Source: Branchiostoma floridae (taxonomy: Eukaryota > Chordata > Leptocardii > Amphioxiformes > Branchiostomatidae). From it: a DNA stretch of 64,000 bases. Of this stretch, positions 46,001 through 58,000 are shown piece after piece. The notes under the pieces were generated by a model that had not been told where the DNA came from, did no database searches, and was given only the letters and a program-made list of their open reading frames with translations. Position 1 is the first letter of the stretch, and every line of letters starts with the position of its first letter. The stretch lies in assembly GCF_000003815.2 (NCBI RefSeq), contig NC_049980.1:22085249-22149248 (forward strand), read 5' to 3'. Made by a program: the position numbers and the translations under genes.

Positions 46001-49000
46001 GTCCACATCTTGCTGAGCATCTCAAGCTAGCTTTCGACTCTTTGAAATACACTGCAGGTAGGAAATACTGTGTCATATTTAAATATTGTGTTCACCATTT
46101 GATAAAGTGTATATTAGATAGGGCTGTGATAGAGGCAAAATATGTGTTTTATAGGAAATGCTATTATCCAACTGAAAAAAATATGACTACTGGTGGTTGA
46201 AGCTGAATGTAAAGTCAATGTGAAATAAACTCTGTACAATAAACTCTGTACAATAAATTTCTGTTCAGATTTTCACTATCTGTCTTCACCCATGCACTTC
46301 CTTTTTCAACTTCCATGGTTTGACATATTTGTAAGAATTCATTTCTGTTTAACAGTGATGCATACAATGTTTCCCTGCAAAATTGAATGGGATGTAATCC
46401 ATCATTCAGTGTCCTCTGACTGGGATAATATGGAAACTTCTTGCCATGTTTCTCTGACTGTAGGCTCCCCTTTGAAGTCTAGGCACATCCTGTTCTCAGG
46501 TTGGACATGTTTTTATTCCATCATTGTGTGGCCTGCTGCAGCAATCAACAACAATCAAGACCATTAGAAGAGGAGTTAATAATAAATGATGGCGGCAAAT
46601 TTATAGGTTGCTTAAAGGGAATCCTTGCCCAGCTTTTACAAATGTACAATCTGCTTGAAACTTATGTTTCCTTTTTTGCAAGACATGAGTGCAAAGGAAC
46701 TGATCAAACACAACATTTTGTGATTTTTTAATGCCAATTTGCAGTTTGACATATCTTGCGGGTAAAAAACATCCCATTTTTACAGCTTTGATCACAAACT
46801 GTTGCATGTTTCTGTAGTCTGACTAAAGCCCTGTATCTAAATCAGGCAAATTGGAAGCATCCTAACCCCTTTGATTTATGAGTATGTGCGAACACCAATT
46901 GACCAATCATTGCCAGACTGAGACCTGTTACCATGGTGTTGAAGGCTGTGAGGACAGGTTTCCATGGTGCCAGAGAATCCTGCGCTTGCATTGGGCTGAT
47001 TTACATAGTGGTAAAAGAAAGCTGAGCTCTGATTGGTACTATCCATTTTCTAACTTGTTCTCCTGGGTGCATGGCCAAAAGATCTCAAGAGTGGCCCAAG
47101 AGATGTGTGTAACACAGTCTCCATGTGTCTGCAGGTAGTGATGTGATGGGCAGTGATGGAGCCAGGAAGAAGACCGAGGAAGGTGGGAAACCTGAGGGCC
47201 AGTCTGGAGGGAAGGATGTCAGGAGCAAGTTCTACATGAGAATGGGACTGGGCAGGGGAAAGGACAGTGGTAAACATGACTCTTTCTGATGATTTTCTTT
47301 AGTATGTAGAGTGCTGACATTGCATGCGATAGGTTGTGAGTTTGATTCCCCAACTTAGTCATTCCAAAGACATTAGAAAGAGCCAGGGAGTTGAAACTCA
47401 GTGATTCCAGTGGATTCGCTCGTTTGTTCGTCCATCAGCTGTAGGGGCAGCACAACATGTGATACTGTATCAATAGGCATTTTTTAGTCCCCTGGCGGCG
47501 CCTATCTCCTCTCCGGGGACTAGCCCCCTACTTTAGTAGTGTAAGAGCATTTGTTCTCCTTTACTCTGTTACATCATCATATACTGTCACAGCCTGTAGC
47601 TACATCAAATTATACTAAGACTTTTCTTTTATTTTCTATAATACATGTTTGTGATTAAGAATTTATTTTAGCCTACCAAATTGCATGTCATTGATAATAT
47701 TTTATGCAATCAGTCAGTATCCTGTATTACATATTTCTTGAAAGAAGTATCAAGCATTGGCCTTATTCTTCTGTCATTGTACAAGTCAAGTCAGTTTCCT
47801 TATGTGTTCATGTTTCCATACCATTTCATCTCACTTATGTTGTACATGTCCTTAAGCACTGTCCACTGTAGATGAGAATAAGCCAGCCTTTTCTGAACCA
47901 TTCCATACCCCTTCCACTGTGAGTACCATCAAGAGGCAAAAGTCTCCCAAAGGTCTGTTAGCAACATGTCTGCTCTCTCACTTTTCAAATCTACTACAGA
48001 ATTTTTTGCAGTCCAATATGTAAAATCTGAGTGTCACTTAAAATGCTTTGGTGTACATCAAATGTTGGATCATGAGAAATATGATATCATCATTGTAAAG
48101 AGTAATAGATAAGCTTTATAGTGATGTATATTACAGAGGAGTTGATAGATTGAGAACAGTAATATCATTAATCAAATTTAAGTTTCCAAAGTTTTTGTAT
48201 TGAGTGTAGAAAAGTTTTCTAAGACTTGTAAAATAGGTTGAAAGTATGATTGTACAGTTTGGACTGCAATAAGGCCTGTTGTTTGTGTCTGATTCTTAGC
48301 TCTCTTCCCACTGTTTCTTGTGTGCAACTTCTATTATTCTATTAAGTGGTCTTCATATAGTTAGTTTCCTTACATTGAGATATGTTAAGTCTTGTTTACT
48401 GAGAAGATGATCTTTTTTCAGTACTTCTTTTTTTTATGTCAATTATTTGAGGTTTTCCATCAAGTGTTGATTTTACAGATGCAATAGACCTGTAGATTCT
48501 GGCCAGGAGTGCATTCTAGTCTGATTCTGCATAATATTTGTCTTTTCTTCAAGATATGATGATGGTTTTCTTGTACTTTTTGCTCAGCTGTGAGCAGTAC
48601 AGATGGGTCGGAGCGGGAGGATGAAGATATAAGGGTACCCAGCACAGAGCTGCAGGACAAAGCTGAGTCTGCCACAGTTAGCTCTGTGGAGACGGCACCT
48701 CCAGCTGATGGAACTGTGACAGGTACCAGTAATATCAAATTGACTCTTTGTCACTGTAGTAGATGTTATTTTTTAAGAATTTACTCAGTGCAATGCCAAA
48801 ATACCACTTCTAGGCACTGAACTATGTAGCAGGACCCAAAATATAGTAGGACTGGAATAATTCTGATTCTCTGTGTATTGCTTGATTTGAAGAAATGACT
48901 GAATTGATGCCACTTTTATTTTCTAGTTTCAGCTGAACAGAAGGAGGTTGACCCTTCTAGCTGTCCTGATGACCTCTTCAGTGTGCTGTTTAAATGTCAG

Positions 49001-52000
49001 AATACCAGCTGTCCATGGAGGTCGTTGCTGGCCCATGCTGTTGCCCTGACAGCTCCCATACTAGCTGTGCTTGCTGCCTGCTATGAGGTAGGACACCACT
49101 TTCAGGACAGTACTATATATCCAGCTGGAGGTCACAAGCTTATCATAAATGTTAATGAAAGCTGCATCTGTAAAGGCTTGCTGTTCTTTGTTTGAAATTT
49201 TTTTCTTGCAATGAGATGTGGGGTCAACATACCTGGACCACCTTAAAGTTTTCCCTATAGTCATTGATTGATAACACTTTTCTTCAGTTTACACTTGAAT
49301 GCATAATAAACTACATGTTTGCAAATAATTCTGCTGCGTTGATTTAGATAAATTTGCCTAACTAACTGTGTCATGGGGCTTACTGTGTATGATATGTGCT
49401 TATATGTTGTGTGACCAACTACACCAAGAATAACATACAACAAAAAGTAGCCCAGTGTCAATGTGACATCTTTTGTTTCTGTCAGGAGTGCCAGCTGCTG
49501 GACTGCCTGTGTGTGTGGCTGGTGACATCCCTCCCTCCCTCCAGCTCAGTCTCTGCTACAGCCAACATCCCCACCACACAGTGGCATTGCTGGTGCCTGC
49601 AGGACTTGGATAGGATCATTCTGGTGGCCATGGGAACAAAACACATCAAAACACTGGCAAGGGGATTCCAGATCTTCCAAACTGTGAGCTTCTTCTTCTC
49701 TTCTCAACAAGACAACATGTATTCTTTGGATAGAAACTGATGTTAGAAAAGACTGGATACTAGTAGTTTGACATCTCCTATGTTGCAATGGACTAGGTTA
49801 ACATGTTGTTACCTTGTCTCTTTGATTCGGGTACATGTAGTTTCAGTTCTTCTTCCAATGCAAGTCCACATTCATGTAGATGAGTAATACAGCTTGTGGG
49901 TAGTTCATTCCCATTTTATTGTATAAAAGAGAAAAGAGGATACCCGGTAGCTGTAAAGGTGGCTGGTCCCCATATATCATTACCCGGTAATCCTCCACAG
50001 CTTAGATTCATGAAATAGAGAAAGACAACTCTTCTGTCAGGTTACTGTAGAATTTGTTTTATTCACAGGCCATGTTTCAATCAACTTTGCTAAATTTATG
50101 CAGAAAATTGTTATTACTATTATCTGTCCCCAGGAATCCCCCCTTGTGCCATTGTTTGAGTTTGCTGAGGCTTTTGCCATCAAGAAAGAATACTCTTCAT
50201 CCCACCTGCACCTTCACAAGTTCAAAGACATCTTGGGAACAACCAGAAAGAACCCAGAGGGCAGAAGTTCAACTGTTATCAGGACATTTGGTACCATAGA
50301 GTGGCTGGAGAGTGTTGCTGTCTCAGTGTTCAGCAAGCTGGTGTCAGGAACACCACATCACGAATGTGGTCTTCTTCTTGGAGTGTTGGCAGACACTGCC
50401 ATACAAAGGGCTTTTACTAGAGAAGGTAAGAGGTGTGTCCGTGTATCAAAGGCACCATTTTGTTATTGCAAAAGCGATTTTACCTTCTTCGTTTACTTTC
50501 GAAGTTTGGCATACAAGAGAAAAGTAGTAAGGACAATTAAAGCAGTTTAATTTTTTTTTCCTGAACATGCCACATGTATGGTCATGTTAGGAAGTGGTAT
50601 GTAGCTGTGTCTAGGAAAGATGTGGACTACTAAGTTTTCTCTGGAACTGTAGGAGTGTTTTTATTAGAGACTTAGAAACAGGATAGGATGAATGGACTTT
50701 TATGACTTTAATTACCTGAGTGAAAACGAACAGTTTTTGGTGAGACTGTCTATTTTCTTGGTGGTTGTTTAAAAAATGTTCCCACTGGCCCTGGTCCAAG
50801 TTTGTTCCCAAGGCTAAGTTATAACAGCAGACTGGCTGGATGCCAAAGTTGTGCCGGGCTGGCAGAAAGTGAATGTTGGCACATATCCAAAAGTCGGGAT
50901 CCTGAGGACTCCATGTGCCCAAGAGTAGAGCATGTGATGTGAAATGGACATTAATGTTTTATATTTTGTCAAGGAATTCTAAATAGAAAAATAGATGTAA
51001 ATTGAAAAATGTTTGAAAATTGTCATGTCTTTGTGTATGATGGTACATGTACTACCCAACAGTGCCAGACTATGTAAGGCTGGACCAGTTGAACCAGCTG
51101 CTGAAGGAGACAGGAGTGAGGATGTGTGTGTGGAGGATGATGGACAGCACCAGCCCGGAGTACCAGCAGGAGTGTCAGAAGGTCCTGGTCAGCCTGCAGG
51201 ACAGGAAACAGTTTGAAGTGGCTCGACAGTTTGCCAGGCTGGCCGGACTGCCTACAGGCAGCATCACTGTACAAGAGGTGTGTGCAAGAAGTGTCCTGAT
51301 ACTGTACGTCTAGAAACATTCCTTGTGGTTTTGCAATACTACTATTATTCATGACACTGTAACCAATATGTGTTTTGTGCTGCAGTTTTCTTGTGACTGC
51401 AAACTAAGATAACTGTGAAAACCTGTGTAATAAAAGTGGTGTGATAGGCCTAAAAGCTGTTTACCCTTAATATTTCATTGTTGATTTTTTGCTGCCCCAG
51501 CTCCTGGAGGACCTGTCCCAGCTCAAGCGGTCCAGCCTGTGGCTGCAGGAGTCAGCACGGGTGGGGTTCTGGAGGCAGTGTGAGAACAAACTCAGGAGAG
51601 ACCACACCCCTGCTGCCATGGCAACAGACTTCTTCCAGGTAAAGCAGAAGAGGGAAAACGAGACATCAAATGATAAAAGCTCCTTGGGTTGACTAAAGGA
51701 GAACTGTTTATTTCAGTTGACTACATAATTATTCTACATGCTCACTTTCACGGAGGTTATGTTATTGGTTTGTATGTTTGTTTGTAATGGTGTGTATGCA
51801 ACTTTGTTCCTGTTTGGCAGGGTCCAAGATTGGCACAGATAATGGAAAATGGTGTATCGGTTACTGGAGACTTGCAGGACGGGAATTTGGTTTATGGAGG
51901 GAAGACTTTATTTTTTGTACTGTTATTTCACTAGCTTGGCATCAAATTCAGGTTTGCTATCTTATCTTTTTTTCTATAAAGACCCAGGCGGAGGGCTTAG

Positions 52001-55000
52001 TGGTGGAGGTGTCTGATTCAGAAGACATAAAAGTGTTGTCCAATGCATGGGAGAAGGCCCTGTTACTGAGCATGGCCCACCGTTGGCTTGCCTCAGATAC
52101 GGACCAACCCGCCAGCCCTGAAATGCTGGAGAATCTGGAAGAGAGGATGTGGAAGAGTTGTATACAGGCTGAAGTAGAGAAAGAAGAGGTAGGAGTATGT
52201 TAAACTGTACAGATGCAACTGTAGAGGGGATTCGAAATACAATGTACTGGGGATGTCCCGTGTTTTAAAGATTTGACTTCCTCAAGGTTTCAACCATCCT
52301 ACTCTTCGTCAAGGAATGAACAATCCACCACTTGTGATGTCACGATATACATATACAACATGTGACTTGGTGAGCAGTGGATCATAAGTTGCACAAAGTT
52401 TACAGTGCCCCCTGTCCTCTTGAAATGATGGTTGTAAGGCCGTGATGTGAATGTCTTTTGTCTTTTCGTAAGATTCTTTCTTTGGCCAATGTAACTGTCT
52501 AACATGTGTGTTGCTTTTCCAGGGTGGCTCCTCTGTCATTACCATGTGCACACTTCTGGGCACTCAGACTGACTACAGACAGGAACTGCTGCAAACTTAT
52601 GGCAAGATGCCAATGGAGAGTCATCTCAAAGAGGGTCTTCTCACAACAGAAAAGGTAAGGAGTGGAAGCATACAAGATAAGAATTTTCTTTCATTTCACT
52701 CTATTAATTTGCTATAAAACAAGATCCTACATTGATGTGGTATAATAGGACTGAAAGTACATGCTGATGTGGTCTGTTCCCTTGCCCCTGCTGTAGGAGT
52801 GCAGGGCCCTGGACTCCATTATTGGGAAGTTACTGGACCAGGGTAACATCTGCCAGGCCTGTAAGCTGGCTGTACAGTTCCAGTTTTACAGCCAGGATTT
52901 GTGCATTATCCTCACATGTCTCAGGTAAGGTCCTGGTTTACCTACATATAAACCATGGAAATTCATTTGATGCGCACAATACATTCTGTATCTTAACTCC
53001 AAACTTTAGGTTTCCAAGGTAATGCCTCTGGCATATGGTATGGTCTTTATATACACTTAACATGTATTTCATAGAATGATATGTCTGACAGTTAGTCTCT
53101 GTATCAAAGCTTACAGAACTTTTCTTAATGGGACTGCCTCTTAGGTAAGCCATTCTATAATTCAACTGTAGTAATTTTCATGTGCTCCTCCCCTGCCCAG
53201 ACTGGTTCATGGTACCACACTAGTGGAGGACATCCCTGACAGGATGAAAGTCTTATCAGCGTCTGGCCCTCGGAGGAAGATCATGTCATTGTCCCAATCC
53301 CTGCCCAGATCGATAAGCAGTAAGATGCCCTTTCTTTGTACATTCGTTTGTTTCTTTATCAAATAAATTCATCTAATCAATTTATCTATCTATTCTAGAA
53401 TCAACTTTAGATAAAGACCTATAAATAGCAAAATTTCATGATGATCATTATTTCACTCTATGTATTATAAAAATCTCTATAGATATTTATAAGACAAAAG
53501 ATTGGGCCTCCTTAGAAAAGTAAAGTACAGGTTACATTTTTACTGTAACTCATGAAACTTTTGCTGTGCTTTTATTCTTTGGTTTTTTCCAGTGACTTCA
53601 CAATACTGCAAAGTGTCTCCTTTGCATGACTAATATAATACAGAATTATTTCACAAGCAAATTTAAATACCAAAAAAAATTCCTTTCTCCTCCTACCACA
53701 AAATCAGAAGCACTGCGAAAGTAAAATAATCTATCCTATATTTTGCAGTGTCCAGTATTTCCAGCCATGCCAGCACACTGAGCGGCTGGACCACGGTGGA
53801 TGTGGATGATGTCACCAACACCATGGAGGTGCTGGCTGACTGCTGTGTGCAAGGCAAGGACTGCTGCAACAGGATTCTGGCAGGGTACAAAGTGGCACAG
53901 GTAAGACTGAGCAGCTGGAAATGGGATATTGTCTTTATGGTGGGTTTGGATTATGATAATACCAAGTTGCCAAGACGATGTAGCCCTGTCTGTTACTTAG
54001 TTAGTATTGCAGTATTTTCTGTGCATTATACCTGAAGTATAGGTCAGCGAGAGACCACCAGGATTGGTAATTTGCTGTTGTGGACCCAATGTTACAGTCT
54101 ACTATAAACACCCGCACTGCCCAACCGCGAACATAAAACTACCGCGAATAATTTTGCATTTTCAGTGTATGGTGGGTTTGATAATTACTAAGTTGCGAAG
54201 ACAATGTAGCTCCAATACCAGTCAGTATTGCAGTTTTTTCAATGAAATATACCTGAAGTAACTTCTAAGTAACTCCTGTGTCTTGTTGTAGTCCCTGGAT
54301 CTGAGTTTCCAAAAGGTTGTGTCCAGTGAAGAGTTCATCATACTACACGACCTTCTGGTGTCAGACATTAGTCACAAACTGAGGCTGGCTAAAGACTTCA
54401 TCCAGTACAATCACATGGGAGAACAACAAGTGGGTGTTGTTTGCTCTCTCTCTCTCTCTCTCTCTGTATGTATATGTGTGTATTTATATGTGCATATCAT
54501 TATGTGTGAACAATATACATTTGTACTTCTAAAATAGTACATTTTGGTTGTTGGTCTATTTGAAGGAAGTCTAAGCTTATTGATGAAGAGAAGGTCAGCT
54601 TTTAAGCCTAAACATGAGCTAACTTTTCAAACATTGCTGTTCCTTGTTGAAGCTAAATTTGTCTAATGTATACTCTATTAGATATATTGTAGTAACAGTT
54701 ACACTTCATGTCTGTTCCAGGTTTCAGGATTCCTGGCAGATGCCATACTCCATTCCCTCAAGGTCTTCACAGGAGAAACTGCTCCAGGTATAGAAAGCCA
54801 GAGTCGTAAAATATGTGAACTATCAAAGTTTCACTGCATCCGCGTTGGATTTATTCCTGCAGATAGGTTAAGCCCCTGTCACACCTTCAGAACCTTCCCA
54901 CCACTTTGCAACTGACGGCTCCCCTTACAAGTTGGTGCTTGGTTGGGAGTAGCTTGGAATTCATCATGCTCTAGCTCTAATTCGCATCCAAGAATAAGAC

Positions 55001-58000
55001 ATTCCCAACTTCAATGTTTCAAAATCTATACTTGGCTAGCTTAGACAAGTTTTAAAGACTAGTAGGCAACATTTGATGACTAATACCCAACCACAAATGA
55101 CCTAGTTCTTCACTTAGTCACTTAAGTCCATCATTGATCTGAAGAAGGTTGGGAGCCCATGGTTGGCAATGTGTGACTGGGACTAAGGGGATATCTTGAC
55201 AACGATGATATATATGTGTATGATGCATCATGAATCAATGTGAATGTAACATATATCTCCTAACAGAGGCAGACTCCCCCCGTACGGCCAGTGAACTGGT
55301 GTTTCACCCGTCAGATGGTACTGAGGGCTTCCTGAAGCTGACCAAGCTTTGCTCTGACCCTGCCATACTGGGCAACATGCTGTTGGATCGTGCTACTTCT
55401 CTGGAGGGGTCACTACTGGATACTTCTAGGGGTGCATTTTCTGTGCAGGTTTGTCAGGAAGTATCCTTGTACGCTAACACACATTGAAATTCATTATAGC
55501 TATATTCATATATATTCAATTATATGAAGATACATGACTTAATGTTTCCTGCATGTATCTTCTAAGGACACAGTTCGGTTCTTGTTCCTGTATTATACCA
55601 AGTACACGTATATACAAGTCTATAAGAGTCTATTAAACTGAACTGGACTATAAGTCGAGTTCATTGTAAAAATTGATTGGGGCCCAAAAGAGTGTGTTAA
55701 GGTTGACCATAAATTTGATTTCATCAACCCCACCTGAAAGAAAAGATACTTGAGATGAATGTTTATTTATTGGGTAGGAAAGTGATTGTCAGACATGTAC
55801 ACTATTTTGTCCAGAGTACTGGGATCAGGGACTGGCAGTGTAAAAGGGTCTCTTGTGGATAGTGACTAAGTGTAATTGTAAATGCCATAAATATTGGTTC
55901 ATTGGGTAGCTTTGGGGGGTTTACTTTTTTTACTGCCTAAAGAGCAAGTGTATATGTGAGCATATAAGGTGCATATTTTCTCATCAACCCCACGGTTACA
56001 GTAGTATTAGACCAAACAATTACTGTTAGTTAGTCCTCTATGTCCTCATGATCAGTAAGGTCATTCCCTGCCTTTCTGCTAGGTGGAGCTGCTGATCAGG
56101 GCCCATGACTGCCACACCCTCTGCTGTAACATGGAGGGAATATCCTCCACCCTGAAGACTGCCCGCAGCCTGACCACCACCCTGGCTCAGGCCGGGGAGT
56201 TTGCCCTGATGATACGGTTACTGACCGGCATCGGGCGGTTCAGCGAGATGACCTACATATTCGACACCCTGAGAAAGTACCACCAGTTTGAGCTGCTCTT
56301 CAGAAAGGGTATTGACAAGGTAAGGGCCATGTTAATTGGCTGTAAAAGAGACAGTAGGAAAATAGCTGTTCTGTGAGCCCTATATATGATCCTTAGCCTG
56401 GCAGCCATAGCATGCATCTCAGAGCCATGCTGGCTGGCAGGCTTTCATACCTGAAAGTAAGGAGTGCTAAAACCATTGACTTCCATTATTATCACTTAAA
56501 AAATCTTTTATAAAGTATGATTACTTCTTCAAGCTAATGCTATATGATATAAGTGGACAGCCTGACAGACAGGTGCATACAGTGTACATATCTGTTGTTG
56601 ATGTTACTGCAGGAGGATAAGTTGAAGCTTGCCCTGTTGGACTATTTGAAGAGGTACCACCCCACCGACAAGGATACCTACACCATGGTGTGCCTGAGTT
56701 TCTCCATGTACAGGGAGATAGCAGAGATGATGGAGACTGAGGCACACAGGAGCCTCAAGAAACTCGAGAGAATCACTATGGGTCAGTCCACTTTCTCTGC
56801 AGGGCTATCATTAGTGATTACAGTATGGGAGCTAATGAAGTTTACCTAACATTGACATTGAGACCACTAAACAGTTCTGACTGTAGCAGGGCTGATTTTT
56901 CCTTTTCAATTAGAAGAATTACAAATTTAACTGAAGATTGCCATGTATCATTTTGATGGATGCATGAAAATGTGGTGCATTTTGTTGTAACATAACAATT
57001 AGTAAGCTGTTAATTTTTGTCCATGTACAGAGCAAACCCCTCAGATGCAAAGCAGTCTTCAGAACATAGTGACATTCTTCAGTGATGCAGCAGAGAGCTA
57101 CGCAAAGGTGGGATCTCTCAGTCGGATAGCTTGCTATCATTGTTTTTTTTTTCATTCATCCATCAATCCTTCCATTAATTCATTTTTTTATTCATTCATT
57201 GATGAATTCATTCCAACATTGTATTCAATTTTTCCCTTCCCAGGAGGAGTGTCTCCGCCACGCCTCCTCCTGTATCCAGCAGGCCCGTCTGGTTGCCCTG
57301 CAGCTCCACCTGCTGGGGCAAGGCTGCAGGGTCATCAACCTGGAGGGCAAGGATGTGGTCAAGTTCATCTCACAGCATGGCAAGTTCCTGGATGTAAGTC
57401 AGCACAGTGATATGTTTTGTGGTTGTTTTTCTGGTTACTTGAAACACCGTAGTGAAAACTTCCAACCCTAGCCATTGTTGGGGGTCTACCACTGGTAAGG
57501 GACATGTGACATGTTCTTAAGTGTGCTTCTGTGTTATGTCAATAGCATGAAGCCTTTTGTTACCCAGAGTATTTTCAGTCTTGAATCATCATCATTGGCC
57601 GACATGCTTACATACGATGGGGTTATACCACCCCTTACGGGGTGACATACCCTTTCGCTGACTAATTACAAGATGGGGATGCACCAGGTCTCCCGTCCAG
57701 TCTTTAGTATTGAAAGATGGAAAGTCTGGCCTTCAACATCTTACATTGAGCACCTTTAACTTCCTGTTCCACATTGATCCAGGCATTGATAGTAGCAGAG
57801 GCCTATGGCAAGCAGTCGGAGTGGTCCTCAGCCCTGTACAACAATGTCGTTCTGTCCGGAGACTTCCACTATCTGGACGACTACCTGACACACATGAGCC
57901 TGAACAGTGGCATGTTTGTAGACATCGTGGGGAGGTCAGTTCAGTACATTCAAACACTTTTAAGGTCTCAAAATACCACCTGGTTATGCAGATTAGTGCT

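Noticed and set aside
47487-47524. TAGTCCCC...GGGGACTA hairpin in SPG11 intron 22
   Set aside because: The stem is only 8-11 bp with no flanking duplication or second copy in the window, too little to call an element.
57590-57680. tRNA-like GGGGTTATACCACCCC / GGGGTG segment in SPG11 intron 41
   Set aside because: A short hairpin is present, but no acceptor stem, A box and B box combination is recognisable. No tRNA, rRNA or CRISPR array was found anywhere in the window.
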